Assembly (NCBI RefSeq): GCF_027706725.1
Contig: NZ_JAQFWQ010000016.1
Location: 21,867 to 85,866 of the forward strand
DNA length: 64,000 nt
Reading direction: 5' to 3'
Source of the DNA: Nocardiopsis endophytica
Lineage (GTDB): Bacteria; Actinomycetota; Actinomycetes; Streptosporangiales; Streptosporangiaceae
The position numbers and the translations under genes are program-made. A model generated the notes under the pieces. That model worked only from the letters and a program-made list of their open reading frames with translations. It was not told where the DNA came from and did no database searches. Below are positions 53,103-62,615 of this stretch, piece by piece. The number at the start of each line of letters is the position of its first letter. Position 1 is the stretch's first letter.

Positions 53103-54515
53103 TTACTCGGACTTCTCGTCCTCGGCCTTGGCCTCGGACTCCTCGGCGGCCGGGGCGTCGGCGGCCTCGGCCGCGGCCTCAGCGGGGGCCTCGGCGTCCT
53201 CGTCGCCGCCCCGGGCGGTCTCGACGGGGTTGCCGGACTCGTCGGACACCTTGGCCTTCTCCAGGACCAGGTCCATGGCCTTGGAGCGGACGACCTCGGT
53301 GTAGGCGATCTGCAGCTGGTTGGACTGGACCAGGTGCTGGGCGAGCTGGTCGGGGGAGACGCCCATGCGCTGCGCCTGCTCGACGACGTAGGCGGTCAGG
53401 TCCTCCTGGCCGGCCGACAGCTCCTCCTGGACGGCGAGCTGGTCGAGGACGAAGCCGGCCTTGACGGCCGAACGGGCGCTGGTCTTCAGCTCCTCGTCGA
53501 ACTCCTCCTCGGTCTGGCCCTGGGACTCCAGGTAGGACTCCTTGGACAGCCCGCCCTGCTGGAGCTGGTTCTCCAGGCTCTGGCGGCGGCGGTCGACCTC
53601 CTCGTCGACGACCGAGTCCGGCAGCGGGATGTCGACCGAGTCGACCAGCTTCTCCATGGCGCGGTCGCGCGCCTGGGAGAGCTGCTGGACGCGGCGCATC
53701 TCGCCGAGGCGGTTGCGCACGTCGGCGCGCAGGTCCTCGATGGTGTCGAACTCGCTGGCCAGCTGGGCGAACTCGTCGTCCAGCTCGGGGAGCTCCTTGA
53801 CCTTGACGCTGTGCACGGTGACGGTGACGTCGGCGTCCTTGCCCTCGTGCTCGCCGCCGACCAGCTTCGTGGAGAAGGTGGCCTCGTCGCCCTCGGACAT
53901 GCCCGTCAGGGTGTCGTCCAGGCCCTCGAGCATGGTGTTGGTGCCGACCTCGTAGGAGACGCCGGAGGCCTGGACGTCCTCCAGCTTCTCGCCGTCGACC
54001 GCGGCCGACAGGTCGATGGAGACGTGGTCGCCCTCGGCGGCCGGGCGGTCGGCGCCGACCAGGGTGGAGAAGCGCTCGCGCAGGTTGCCCAGCTGGTCCT
54101 CGACCTGCTCGTCGGTGGCCTCGGCGTCGTCGACCGTGACCTCGATGCCCTCCCAGTCGGCGACCTCGAACTTGGGGCGGACGTCGACCTCGGCGGTGAA
54201 GGCGAGCTCGTCGTTGTCCTCCAGCTTGGTGATCTCCACGTCGGGCTGGCCGAGCGCGAAGACCTCCTCCTTCTGGATGGCCTCGTTGTAGAGCTCGGGA
54301 ACGGCGTGGTTGACCGCCTCGCTGATCACCGCACCGCGGCCGACGTAGCGGTCGATCAGCCGGGCCGGCGCCTTACCCGGGCGGAAGCCCTTGATCCGGA
54401 CCTGCTTGGCCAGCGACTTGTAGGTCACGTCGAAGGCGTGGTCCAGCTCCTTGAACGGAACCTCGATGGTCAGCTTGACCCGGGTCGGGCTGAGCTCCTC
54501 GACATCGGTCTTCAC
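53103..54515 (-). CDS. tig: Trigger factor (ribosome-associated chaperone)
   Basis: 470 aa. N-terminal ribosome-binding domain with RIKGFRPGKAPARLID (GFRxGKxP motif, about residues 42-53). The FKBP-type PPIase domain follows around residues 150-240 (DHVSIDLSA, GEHEGKDADVTVTVHSVKVK), then the helical C-terminal arms (ERFSTLV, MRRVQQLSQARDR, EFDEELKTSARSAVKAG). An acidic Ala/Glu-rich tail (EDAEAPAEAAAEAADAP) is added, common in actinomycetes. GTG 54515 has AGGAG 9 nt upstream. It heads tig-clpP1-clpP2-clpX. Confidence 0.98.
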   Translation of the reverse strand: MKTDVEELSPTRVKLTIEVPFKELDHAFDVTYKSLAKQVRIKGFRPGKAPARLIDRYVGRGAVISEAVNHAVPELYNEAIQKEEVFALGQPDVEITKLEDNDELAFTAEVDVRPKFEVADWEGIEVTVDDAEATDEQVEDQLGNLRERFSTLVGADRPAAEGDHVSIDLSAAVDGEKLEDVQASGVSYEVGTNTMLEGLDDTLTGMSEGDEATFSTKLVGGEHEGKDADVTVTVHSVKVKELPELDDEFAQLASEFDTIEDLRADVRNRLGEMRRVQQLSQARDRAMEKLVDSVDIPLPDSVVDEEVDRRRQSLENQLQQGGLSKESYLESQGQTEEEFDEELKTSARSAVKAGFVLDQLAVQEELSAGQEDLTAYVVEQAQRMGVSPDQLAQHLVQSNQLQIAYTEVVRSKAMDLVLEKAKVSDESGNPVETARGGDEDAEAPAEAAAEAADAPAAEESEAKAEDEKSE

Positions 54516-54762
54516 GGGGCGGTACTCCTAGATTTCCGGCTGTTTTCCGGGACGACCCGGCACGCAGGGCACGACGCAAGGCCGCGGTGTCCGGGACGGC
54601 ACCGGCCGAGCAGTCAGTGATCCGAGCCGCGGGGCCTTGAGCCGGGACCTGACCCGGTCCCGCTCGTCCCCCCTGCTGATCACACCAAGTCTAGGGCAGA
54701 ACAGCGGGGGCTCACGGCCTTCGGGAGCCGCAGCGCCCCCGGACCTGGAGCCGTAGACGTCG

Positions 54763-54837
54763 TCGGGGAGGCGGGATTCGAACCCGCGGCCTCATGCTCC
54801 CAAAGCATGCGCGCTAACCAAGCTGCGCTACTCCCCG
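54763..54837 (-). tRNA. tRNA-Pro(TGG)
   Basis: 75 nt on the minus strand. Acceptor CGGGGAG/CTCCCCG, anticodon stem CATGC/GCATG with loop TTTGGGA giving TGG, T-arm GGTTCGAATCC. Discriminator A, no encoded CCA. It lies upstream of tig (247 nt gap holding the tig promoter region) and divergent from tRNA-Gly. Confidence 0.97.
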
Positions 54838-54949
54838 TACCACTCGCGCCGGCCGCGCCGTCCGGGTGTACGACCAACGCTGCGGAGACTGTAGTCTTGT
54901 CCCCGTCGGCTCAACGAGTCTAGAGGAAACTCAGAGGGACCGGAGCCAC

Positions 54950-55020
54950 GCGGGCGTAGTTCAATGGTAGAACTCCAGCCTTCCAAGCTGGCCATGCGGG
55001 TTCGATTCCCGTCGCCCGCT
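54950..55020 (+). tRNA. tRNA-Gly(TCC)
   Basis: 71 nt. Acceptor GCGGGCG/CGCCCGC, D-arm GTTCAATGGTAGAAC, anticodon stem CCAGC/GCTGG with loop CTTCCAA giving TCC, T-arm GGGTTCGATTCCC. Discriminator T; CCA not encoded (CCG follows). Confidence 0.97.
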
Positions 55021-55242
55021 CCGTGCACGGTCGAGGCCGGGTCCGAACGGACCCGGCCTTCGTCGTTCCCGGGGGCCGACGTGCCGCCGCTCCGCCGGTG
55101 TGGGCACCGCCTCATGGCCTCTGCGGGCCGAGGGGTGGGCCGTGCGCGGGGAATGGGGTCGCCCGGGGATATGTTGGTTCGGGCGGACAAGCCCCCGCCC
55201 CGCGGCCGCTCCGCGTCCGGTCGATCGTGTGAAGGTGTGCAG

Positions 55243-55728
55243 ATGCCCATGGAGGTTCCCGCGCTGACGGCCCGCTGGGTCGCCGGGCCGCCGGGGGGCG
55301 CGTCCCCCGCCGTGGTGACCGGGGTGTTCGACGTGCTGCACGTGGGCCACCTGCGCTTCCTGTCCTCCATCCGCGACCGCGGCCTGCCGCTCGTGGTGGG
55401 CGTCGAGGACGACCGGCGGGTCAGCGCCTGGAAGGGCCCCGACCGCCCCGTCAACCCCGACGAGGAGCGCGCCGAGCTGCTGGCCGCCCTGCGCTGTGTC
55501 GACGGCGTGTTCATCGTCTCCGGCCCTCCCGAGGTCAACGGCTGGGACGCCTACGCCGACCTGCTGCGCCCCCTGGACCCCGCCGCGCTCGCCATCACCG
55601 CCGGCGACCCGCACACCGACGCCAAGCGGCGCGGCGCCGAGGCCCTCGGCGCCGACTTCTGGGAGCTCCCGCTCACCCGGGGGCGCTCGACCAGCGCGAC
55701 GCTGAACCGCCTGTCGCCCAGCCTCTGA
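55243..55728 (+). CDS. Cytidylyltransferase/nucleotidyltransferase-family protein
   Basis: 161 aa. The HxGH nucleotidyltransferase signature is in TGVFDVLHVGHLRFL (about residues 27-41), with VVGVEDDRRVSAWKGPDRPV following and the C-terminal GRSTSATLNRL (SSTxL-like). This is the RfaE-C/FAD-synthase/glycerol-3-P cytidylyltransferase group; the substrate is unknown. I use ATG 55243 (GAAGG upstream) and reject a longer frame that would start inside tRNA-Gly. It stands alone between tRNA-Gly and the ABC exporter. Confidence 0.88.
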   Translation: MPMEVPALTARWVAGPPGGASPAVVTGVFDVLHVGHLRFLSSIRDRGLPLVVGVEDDRRVSAWKGPDRPVNPDEERAELLAALRCVDGVFIVSGPPEVNGWDAYADLLRPLDPAALAITAGDPHTDAKRRGAEALGADFWELPLTRGRSTSATLNRLSPSL

Positions 55729-55952
55729 GCGGGGCCGCTGGACACCGCCCACGGCCCCGGGTGACGGCGGCCCGCCCCGCACGGCGACGGCCGGTTCCGG
55801 CCCCTTATTCCCGCGCATGGCACCTTCTTTGCTCCCGCCCGACCCGGGAACAGGCCGCCTCCGGGGGCTGTTGACGACGCTGCAGGGCGGTGCCGGGTCC
55901 GCCGCGCCTCCCCTGCTTTCCGCGCGTTGTCCCGAAGGCGAATGAGGTCGAT

Positions 55953-57836
55953 ATGGCGATGATGGGAGGGGGCGGCCCCCCGATCTACCGCTCCCTGGTC
56001 AACGACGGGAGCGCGAAGCAGAGCGCGCTGCCCAAGGGCCTCGCCCGGCGCATCGTGGGCTATGCCCGCCCGCACTGGCGCTCCATCGTGCTGTTCGTGC
56101 TCGGCACCTCGCTGGCGTCGGCGATCGTGGTCGCCAACCCGCTGCTGCTCAAGCAGATCATCGACCAGGGCGTGGCGAACCGGGACACCGGGCTGGTGGC
56201 GTCGCTCGCCCTGGCCGTCGCCGGGCTGGCGGTCCTGGAGGCCGTGCTCAACCTGGCCAACCGGTGGCTGTCCTCCCGCATCGGCGAGGGCGTCATCTAC
56301 CTGCTGCGCACCCAGGTCTTCACGCACGTGCAGCGGATGCCGCTGGCGTTCTTCACCCGCACCCAGACCGGGTCGCTGATCAGCCGCCTCAACACCGACG
56401 TGGTGGGCGCCCAGCGCGCGATCACCTCGGTGCTGCAGTCGATCGTGTCCAACCTGATCAGCACGGTGGCGGTGCTGGCCACCATGTTCGTGCTGTCCTG
56501 GCAGATCACCCTGGCGGCGCTGGTGCTGGTGCCGCTCTTCCTCATCCCCGCAAAGCTGATCGGCCGCCGCCTGGCCGGGATCTCCCGCGACGGGATGAAC
56601 CTCAACGCCGAGATGAGCTCGCTGATGACCGAGCGGTTCAACGTCGGCGGGGCGATGCTGGTCAAGCTGTACGGACGCCCCGACGAGGAGGCCGCGGCCT
56701 TCTCCGACCGGGCCGGGCGGGTGCGCGACATCGGCATCACCCAGGCCGTCGTCGGCGGCCTGCTGTTCACCATGATCGGGCTGATCACCGCCCTGGCCAC
56801 GGCCCTGGTCTACGGGGTGGGCGGCGCCCTGGTCGTCGGCGGCGCCTTCGAGCTGGGCACCCTGGTGGCTCTGGCCACCCTGCTCACCCGGCTGTACGCG
56901 CCGATCACCGCGCTGTCCAACGTGCACGTGGAGGTGATGACGGCGCTGGTCAGCTTCGACCGCGTCTTCGAGGTGCTGGACCTGGAGCCGATGATCGGCG
57001 AGGCGCCCGACGCCCGCCCGCTGCCGCCGGGGCCGCTGGACGTGGAGTTCGACGGGGTCTCCTTCCGCTACCCCACCGCCGCCGAGTCCTCGCTGTCCTC
57101 CCTGGAGCTGACGCCGCAGGCCGAGTCCGGCGACGACACCCAGGTGCTCAGCGGGGTGTCGTTCACCGCCCCGGCCGGGTCGCTGGTCGCGCTGGTCGGC
57201 CCCTCCGGCGCCGGGAAGACGACGCTGACCCACCTGGTCTCGCGCCTGTACGACCCGACCGAGGGCGCGGTGCGCCTGGGCGGGACCGACCTGCGCGGGG
57301 CGTCCTTCGACTCGGTGCGCGACGCGGTCGGCGTGGTCACCCAGGACGCCCAGCTCTTCCACGACACCGTCGGCGCCAACCTGCGCTACGCCCGCCCGGA
57401 GGCCACCGACGCCGAACTGGTGGAGGCGATGCGGGCGGCGCAGCTCGGCCACCTGCTCGACGCGCTGCCGGACGGCCTGGACACCATGGTCGGCGACCGC
57501 GGGTACCGCCTGTCCGGCGGCGAGAAGCAGCGCTTGGCGATCGCGCGGCTGCTGCTCAAGCGCCCCTCGGTGGTGGTCCTGGACGAGGCGACGGCGCACC
57601 TGGACTCGGAGTCCGAGGCGGCGGTGCAGGAGGCGCTGGCCACCGCCCTGGAGGGCCGCACCTCCCTGGTGATCGCCCACCGGCTGGCGACGGTGCGCGA
57701 GGCCGACCTGATCCTCGTCATGGAGGACGGGCGCATCCTGGAGCGCGGCACGCACGACGAGCTGCTGGCGGGCGGCGGCCTGTACACGGCGCTGTACCGC
57801 ACCCAGTTCGCCTCACAGGAGAAGTCCCGGGCCTGA
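55953..57836 (+). CDS. ABC exporter (fused membrane and ATP-binding domains)
   Basis: 627 aa half-transporter. Six membrane helices in residues ~30-330 (IVLFVLGTSLASAIVVANPLLL, LVASLALAVAGLAVLEAV), with MPLAFFTRTQTGSLISRLNTD typical of the MsbA/LmrA type. ATPase: Walker A GPSGAGKTTL, Q-loop VVTQDAQLF, signature LSGGEKQRLAIARLLL, Walker B VVVLDEATAHLD, H-loop IAHRLAT. It probably works as a homodimer exporting lipid-like or drug molecules. A GAGG site precedes ATG 55953, so I reject a 21-codon longer start. A strong terminator follows. Confidence 0.94.
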   Translation: MAMMGGGGPPIYRSLVNDGSAKQSALPKGLARRIVGYARPHWRSIVLFVLGTSLASAIVVANPLLLKQIIDQGVANRDTGLVASLALAVAGLAVLEAVLNLANRWLSSRIGEGVIYLLRTQVFTHVQRMPLAFFTRTQTGSLISRLNTDVVGAQRAITSVLQSIVSNLISTVAVLATMFVLSWQITLAALVLVPLFLIPAKLIGRRLAGISRDGMNLNAEMSSLMTERFNVGGAMLVKLYGRPDEEAAAFSDRAGRVRDIGITQAVVGGLLFTMIGLITALATALVYGVGGALVVGGAFELGTLVALATLLTRLYAPITALSNVHVEVMTALVSFDRVFEVLDLEPMIGEAPDARPLPPGPLDVEFDGVSFRYPTAAESSLSSLELTPQAESGDDTQVLSGVSFTAPAGSLVALVGPSGAGKTTLTHLVSRLYDPTEGAVRLGGTDLRGASFDSVRDAVGVVTQDAQLFHDTVGANLRYARPEATDAELVEAMRAAQLGHLLDALPDGLDTMVGDRGYRLSGGEKQRLAIARLLLKRPSVVVLDEATAHLDSESEAAVQEALATALEGRTSLVIAHRLATVREADLILVMEDGRILERGTHDELLAGGGLYTALYRTQFASQEKSRA

Positions 57837-57854
57837 GACCCGGGAGGCACCGAG

Positions 57855-57892
57855 GCCGGAGGGGGCCGCCGTGGACGGCGGCCCCCTCCGGC
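57855..57892 (+). terminator. Terminator after the ABC exporter
   Basis: A perfect 16-bp stem GCCGGAGGGGGCCGCC with its complement and 6-nt loop, 18 nt after the stop at 57836, then GTTCTTGCC. Strong. Confidence 0.85.
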
Positions 57893-57962
57893 GTTCTTGC
57901 CCGTCCGGTATTCCCCGCCGCTCCAGAGATTCAGATCACGCAGAAATTCAGTTGCCGCATTT

Positions 57963-57977
57963 TTGCAGAGACTGCAA
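57963..57977. promoter_or_regulatory. Putative operator of the TetR regulator (TTGCAG-AGA-CTGCAA)
   Basis: A perfect 6-bp-armed palindrome with a 3-nt centre lies 47 nt before the TetR start. The sequence around it is AT-rich relative to the surroundings. It fits autoregulation of the regulator and the MFS exporter downstream. Confidence 0.6.
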
Positions 57978-58023
57978 GATGGAAGGTGTCAGAGGAAGGC
58001 CCGGCTCCGACGGGGGGACCGCC

Positions 58024-58674
58024 ATGGGACTGCGGGAGCGCAAGAAGCGCGAGACCCGCCGCAACCTGCACCGCGCGGCGGTGCGGCTGGTCCTTGAGCA
58101 CGGGCTGGACGCGGTCACGGTCGACGACATCGCCGCCGCCGCGGACGTGTCCTCCCGGACCTTCTTCAACTACTACGCCTCCAAGGACGACGCCCTGGTC
58201 GGAGACGGCCCCCTGGGCCCGTCCGAGGAGGGACGGGCCGTCTTCACCTCGGGCGGCCCGACGGGGGACCCCGTCGACGACCTGAAGGCCTACCTGATGA
58301 CCTTCGTCGGCGACGACCCGGAGGAGCACCGCACCGCCATGCGGGACCTGTACCAGCGCAAGCGGCTGGTCCAGCAGGAGCCCTCGCTGATGCCGCGCGT
58401 CATGGCCCGCTTCGCCGAGACCGAGCAGCGGGTCGCCGCCGACATCGCGGCGCGGCTCGGCGACGGCGACGCCGAGGGCACGCGCGCCCAGCTCGGGGCG
58501 CTGCTGGCCACCACGCTGATGCGGTTCACCATGCACCGGCTGAAGGAGTCCGGGCACGGCCCCGACGACCCGGCGCCCGAGCCCGAGGATTTCCGGGAGG
58601 ACCTGGAGCGCGTCATGGACGAGACGTTCCAGGCCTTTCGGGAGTTCTTCGTGCTCCCCGCCGAGCGGGCCTGA
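58024..58674 (+). CDS. TetR-family regulator
   Basis: 216 aa. HTH at residues ~5-50: [49 protein letters not shown]. The rest is an all-helical ligand domain (residues ~75-210). It precedes the DHA2 MFS exporter by 116 nt on the same strand; the pair is a common self-regulated drug-efflux cassette. The frame is open upstream but GGGGGGA before ATG 58024 and the family length support this start. Ligand unknown. Confidence 0.93.
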   Translation: MGLRERKKRETRRNLHRAAVRLVLEHGLDAVTVDDIAAAADVSSRTFFNYYASKDDALVGDGPLGPSEEGRAVFTSGGPTGDPVDDLKAYLMTFVGDDPEEHRTAMRDLYQRKRLVQQEPSLMPRVMARFAETEQRVAADIAARLGDGDAEGTRAQLGALLATTLMRFTMHRLKESGHGPDDPAPEPEDFREDLERVMDETFQAFREFFVLPAERA

Positions 58675-58790
58675 CCCGGCGCCCCTCCCCCGCACCCCCC
58701 GCACCGCCACCAGACCGACCCCACACCGACCCACACGGCGCCCGCCGGGGGCGGCGCCCGAACCATCCCACGGGGAAGCGAGATCCATCC

Positions 58791-60413
58791 ATGACCACCA
58801 CCGGCACCGAGGACCCCTCGGCACCGCCGAGCCGCGCGGGCGGCGAGAGCAGGAAGCCGCACGTCGGCTGGGTGTTCTTCAGCGTCATGCTGACGATGCT
58901 GCTCGGCGCGCTCGACCAGACGATCGTGTCCACCGCCCTGCCCACGATCGTGGGCGAGCTCAACGGACTGGAGCACCTGTCCTGGGTGGTCACCGCCTAC
59001 ATGCTCGCCGCGACGGTGGGCATGCCGATCTACGGCAAGGCCGGTGACCTGTTCGGCCGCAAGAACGTCTTCATCTTCGCCATCGGCATGTTCCTCGTCG
59101 GGTCCGTGCTGTGCGGCATCGCCCAGAACATGCCGCAGCTGATCGCGTTCCGCGCGCTGCAGGGCATCGGCGGCGGCGGGCTGATGATCACCGCCCAGGC
59201 GATCATCGCCGACGTGGTGCCCGCCCGCGAGCGCGGCCGCTACATGGGCCTGATGGGCGGCGTGTTCGGCCTGGCCTCGGTGGCCGGCCCGCTGCTCGGC
59301 GGGTTCTTCACCGACCACCTGGACTGGCGGTGGATCTTCTACATCAACCTGCCGCTGGGCGCCCTGGCCCTGGCCGTCGCGGCCGCCGTGCTGCACCTGC
59401 CCAAGCCGGAGGGGCCGCGCCCGCGCCTGGACTACCTGGGGACGGCGCTGCTGGCCGCCGCCAGCGTGTGCATCGTGCTGTTCACCAGCTGGGGCGGCGG
59501 CGAGTACGCCTGGACCAGCCCGGTCATCATCGGCCTGGGCGCCGGGGCCGTCGTGGGCGCCGCGCTGTTCGTGCTGGCCGAGCGCCGGGCGAGCGAGCCG
59601 ATCATCCCGCTGTCGCTGTTCCGCAACCGCGACTTCGTGCTCACCGCGCTGATCGGGATCACCGTGGGCATCGCGATGTTCTCCACCGTGTCCTACCTGC
59701 CGACCTTCCTGCAGATGGTCAACGGCGCCACGGCCACCGAGTCCGGGCTGATGATGATCCCGATGGTGGCGGGCATGCTGGCGGCCACCATCACCACCGG
59801 GCGGCTGATCTCCTCGACCGGGCGCTACAAGGCCTTCCCGGTCATCGGCACCCTGGTGATCATGGCCGGGCTGGTGCTGCTGTCCCGGATGGACGCCGAC
59901 ACCGCCTACCTGTACAACGCGACCGGGATGCTGGTGCTGGGCCTGGGCGTGGGCATGGTGATGCAGAACCTGGTGCTCATCGTGCAGAACGCGGCCCCGG
60001 CGCGGTACCTGGGCACGGCGACCTCGGCCAACAACTACTTCCGGCAGATCGGGGCGTCGTTCGGCATCGCGGTCTTCGGCTCGATCTTCGTCGGGCGGCT
60101 GAACGACCGGGTGGCCGAGCTGCCCGGCGGCGGGCTGCAGATGCAGGGCGGCGAGGCCGGGCTCAGCTCGCTGACCCCGGACATGCTGCAGGCCCTCCCG
60201 CCGGAGGTGCGCGACTTCGTGGTGCACGCCTTCGCGGACGCGCTGCCCCCGGTGTTCCTCTACGGGGTGCCGATCGTGGCGGTCGGGTTCGTGCTGTCGC
60301 TGTTCATCAAGGAGAAGCCGCTGGCGACCAGCCTGGAGGCGGACGAGGGGGCCGGCTCCGGGTCCGACGGCCCGGGCGGGGGCGAGCCGGAGAAGGTGGC
60401 GGCGCCCGCGTAG
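58791..60413 (+). CDS. MFS multidrug exporter, DHA2 (EmrB/QacA-like) family
   Basis: 540 aa with 14 predicted membrane helices. Family motifs: [17 protein letters not shown] in helix 1, [16 protein letters not shown] (motif A), [11 protein letters not shown] (motif B) and [18 protein letters not shown] (motif C, antiporter type). It exports lipophilic compounds by proton antiport in the family. A 40-residue acidic Gly-rich C-terminal tail is cytosolic. GGGGAAGCGAG precedes the ATG. Controlled by the TetR gene just upstream (inference); a terminator follows at 60427. Confidence 0.95.
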   Translation: MTTTGTEDPSAPPSRAGGESRKPHVGWVFFSVMLTMLLGALDQTIVSTALPTIVGELNGLEHLSWVVTAYMLAATVGMPIYGKAGDLFGRKNVFIFAIGMFLVGSVLCGIAQNMPQLIAFRALQGIGGGGLMITAQAIIADVVPARERGRYMGLMGGVFGLASVAGPLLGGFFTDHLDWRWIFYINLPLGALALAVAAAVLHLPKPEGPRPRLDYLGTALLAAASVCIVLFTSWGGGEYAWTSPVIIGLGAGAVVGAALFVLAERRASEPIIPLSLFRNRDFVLTALIGITVGIAMFSTVSYLPTFLQMVNGATATESGLMMIPMVAGMLAATITTGRLISSTGRYKAFPVIGTLVIMAGLVLLSRMDADTAYLYNATGMLVLGLGVGMVMQNLVLIVQNAAPARYLGTATSANNYFRQIGASFGIAVFGSIFVGRLNDRVAELPGGGLQMQGGEAGLSSLTPDMLQALPPEVRDFVVHAFADALPPVFLYGVPIVAVGFVLSLFIKEKPLATSLEADEGAGSGSDGPGGGEPEKVAAPA

Positions 60414-60426
60414 CGGCGGACCCGGT

Positions 60427-60451
60427 CCCGGCGCCCGGCCAGGGCGCCGGG
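60427..60451 (+). terminator. Hairpin between the MFS gene and the convergent ferredoxin-like gene
   Basis: CCCGGCGCCC pairs perfectly with GGGCGCCGGG, 5-nt loop, 14 nt after the MFS stop. It could serve both converging transcripts. No T-run. Confidence 0.55.
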
Positions 60452-60492
60452 CCGACGGGGCGGGAAGGAGTGGGGTGGTCCGGGGGCCCACC

Positions 60493-61029
60493 TCACTTCT
60501 TCTTTTTCTTCTTCTTTTTCTTCTCGCCCTTCGCCTTCTCCGGCCCGTCCTTCTTGCCCTTCTTGTCCTTCGCCCCCTTGGAAGCCGCCCTCTTCTCCTC
60601 CTCGGCCCGCTTGCGCTTGCGCTTCAGCTGCTTCTTCAGCTTCTTCTTCTTGGGCTTCTTCGCGTCCTTGGAGGTCAGGTGGGGGCGCAACGGCTCGGGC
60701 ACCGGCGCCACCCCGGGTCCGCCCTGGAAGATCCAGTCGTCGAGCTCGTCCACCAACCGGTCCTCGGCGAAGTCGCCCAGCCACACCGGCCGCCCGCCGC
60801 CGGCCCTCCCCTTGGACGACGGCTGCACGACCACCACGTTGGCCTTGAAGCAGATGCCCAGGCACTTGCTGACCCGCACCGGGACCGAACGCCCCTCGTG
60901 GTCCTCCAGCCCGCTGAGCCGCTGGAGCTGTGCCTTGTGGTCCACCCCGGGGACCTTCTTCTTGGTCCCGCAGCAACAGCCCCGGCACACGACCAGCTTG
61001 CACGGCCGGTCCGACGGGTCCCCTACCAC
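60493..61029 (-). CDS. (2Fe-2S) ferredoxin-like protein with lysine-rich tail
   Basis: 178 aa from GTG 61029. The N-terminal ~100 residues have a thioredoxin-like [2Fe-2S] ferredoxin pattern: LVVCRGCCCGTKKKVPGV and later RVSKCLGICFKANVVVVQP, with the Cys positions of that family. The last ~75 residues are extremely Lys-rich (KKPKKKKLKKQLKRKRKRAE, then GEKKKKKKKKK at the end), unlike its relatives. A start at GTG 61086 is also possible. Electron-transfer partner unknown; divergent from the ABC ATPase gene. Confidence 0.8.
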   Translation of the reverse strand: MVGDPSDRPCKLVVCRGCCCGTKKKVPGVDHKAQLQRLSGLEDHEGRSVPVRVSKCLGICFKANVVVVQPSSKGRAGGGRPVWLGDFAEDRLVDELDDWIFQGGPGVAPVPEPLRPHLTSKDAKKPKKKKLKKQLKRKRKRAEEEKRAASKGAKDKKGKKDGPEKAKGEKKKKKKKKK

Positions 61030-61240
61030 CTTCTCGCGCCCCTTCCGCGCCGATCGCGGCGCGATGTGCTCACTGTCGCCTACCACGGTAAATGCGCAGG
61101 TCGACCGTGCGATCACCGGGCCCGTCCGCGTCCGGCCCGGGGGCGGGGCCCGGTGCCGGGCCGGGCCGCGCGCCCGTACGCCCCGGCGGTAGGGTGATCC
61201 GGCGTCCGACAGGCCCGCGAACGAGGGAGGGCGGTGACCC

Positions 61241-62059
61241 GTGGCCGCCGACGAGTGCGACCGGAACGTTATCGACGCCGACGGGGTGGACCTGGTCCGC
61301 ACCGGCAAGCTCCTGCTCGACCAGGTGACCCTCGCGGTGCGCCCGGGCGAGCACTGGGCGCTGCTCGGCCCCAACGGGGCCGGGAAGACCACCCTGCTCA
61401 CGCTCCTCGGGGCGCGCGCCCACCCCACCCGGGGCACCGTTCACGTGCTCGGGCACCGGCTCGGCCGGGTGGACGTGCGCGAGCTGCGGGCGCGCATCGG
61501 CCACGTCGACCCCCGCCACGACCTGCGCTCGGCGCTCCCCGCGCACACCGTGGTGCTGACCGGCGCCACCGGCAGCATCGAGGTCCCGCCGCGCTGGGAG
61601 CCCACCGCCGGGCAGACCGCGCGCGCCGGGGAGCTGCTGTCCCTGCTCGGGGTGGCGGACCGGGCCGAGGACCCGTGGACCACACTCTCCCAAGGCGAGC
61701 GGGGGCGGGTGCTCATCGCCCGCGCGCTGATGGCCGACCCCGACCTGCTCCTCCTCGACGAGCCCGCCACCGGCCTGGACGTGGCCGCGCGCGAAGGGCT
61801 GCTGGCGGCGGTGGACCGGCTGCGCGCCGCGCGCCCGTACATGGCCACCGTGATGGTCACCCACCACCTGGAGGAGCTGCCCGCCACCACCACGCACGCG
61901 CTGCTGCTGCGGGCCGGGCGCACGGTGGCGTGCGGTCCGGCCGACGAGGTGCTGACCTCCAAGTTCGTGTCGGAGTGCTTCGACCACCCGATCGAGATCG
62001 AACGCCGCGCGGGCCGCTGGAGCGCCCGCGCGGCGGCCACGGGCCCCTCCCCTCACTGA
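61241..62059 (+). CDS. ABC transporter ATP-binding protein
   Basis: 272 aa single ATPase domain. Walker A LLGPNGAGKTTLLTLL (about residues 41-56), signature LSQGERGRVLIARALM, Walker B LLLLDEPATGLD, H-loop TVMVTHHLEE. It resembles the YlmA/ModF-like lone ATPases that lack a nearby permease; none is encoded here. It may be a subunit of a dispersed importer or a soluble ABC-F-like protein, though it has only one domain. GTG 61241 follows GGGAGGG. Confidence 0.88.
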   Translation: MAADECDRNVIDADGVDLVRTGKLLLDQVTLAVRPGEHWALLGPNGAGKTTLLTLLGARAHPTRGTVHVLGHRLGRVDVRELRARIGHVDPRHDLRSALPAHTVVLTGATGSIEVPPRWEPTAGQTARAGELLSLLGVADRAEDPWTTLSQGERGRVLIARALMADPDLLLLDEPATGLDVAAREGLLAAVDRLRAARPYMATVMVTHHLEELPATTTHALLLRAGRTVACGPADEVLTSKFVSECFDHPIEIERRAGRWSARAAATGPSPH

Positions 62060-62119
62060 TCCCGGGAGGACCGGCGCCGGTGGTTCAGGACGCGAAGCGC
62101 CGCAATCGGCCTTCGGAAA

Positions 62120-62151
62120 GCAGGGTCGCCGCCGGTGGAGGGCGACCCTGC
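62120..62151. terminator. Bidirectional terminator between the ABC ATPase and DoxX genes
   Basis: GCAGGGTCGCC pairs perfectly with GGCGACCCTGC over a 10-nt loop; flanking AAAG/CTTCC extends it. It lies between convergent stops at 62059 and 62158. Confidence 0.7.
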
Positions 62152-62157
62152 TTCCGG

Positions 62158-62532
62158 TCAGAACGCGTACGGCCCGAAGCGTCCCCACACCACGACGGCC
62201 GCGAGCACGCCCAGGACGACGTTCATGGCGATCTTGGACCCTGCCGATTCCCGCGCGTGGGCCACGATGGCGCCGACCATGATCATGACGATGCCGACGG
62301 CCGCGAGCGGGCTCAGCACCGGGGCGATTCCGACGAGCGGCGGAACGACCAGGCCGACGGCGCCGAGGACCTCGACCAGGCCGAGGAGCTTGACCGCCGG
62401 GGCGGGGAAGGATTCGACCCATGCGCCCAAGGGGGCGACGAGGTCCTCCTTCGGCTTGGCCATCTTCGTCAGGCCCGCGCCGAGGAAGACGGCGGCCAGC
62501 ACTCCCTGCAGGGCCCAGAGCACGATGTTCAT
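62158..62532 (-). CDS. DoxX-family membrane protein
   Basis: 124 aa with four membrane segments (IVLWALQGVLAAVFLGAGLTK, LLGLVEVLGAVGLVVPPLV, LAAVGIVMIMVGAIVAH, IAMNVVLGVLAAVVVW). GLTKMAKP and GLVEVLGA match DoxX/DUF417-like proteins. ATG 62532 (MNIVLWAL). It is co-directional with the SnoaL-like gene 83 nt upstream, and with it lies on the far side of the TetR operator, so probably under its control. Confidence 0.88.
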   Translation of the reverse strand: MNIVLWALQGVLAAVFLGAGLTKMAKPKEDLVAPLGAWVESFPAPAVKLLGLVEVLGAVGLVVPPLVGIAPVLSPLAAVGIVMIMVGAIVAHARESAGSKIAMNVVLGVLAAVVVWGRFGPYAF

Positions 62533-62615
62533 CAATGGTCCGATCTGTGTCGAGGATGACCGCCTCCCTGAGTGACAGGTGCGGAACTCCCCTGTTCATG
62601 GGTCGTGCCGTGCCG

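Noticed and set aside
54964..55242. Longer N-terminal reading for the nucleotidyltransferase
   Set aside because: It begins inside tRNA-Gly; the ribosome site and similarity support the start at 55243.
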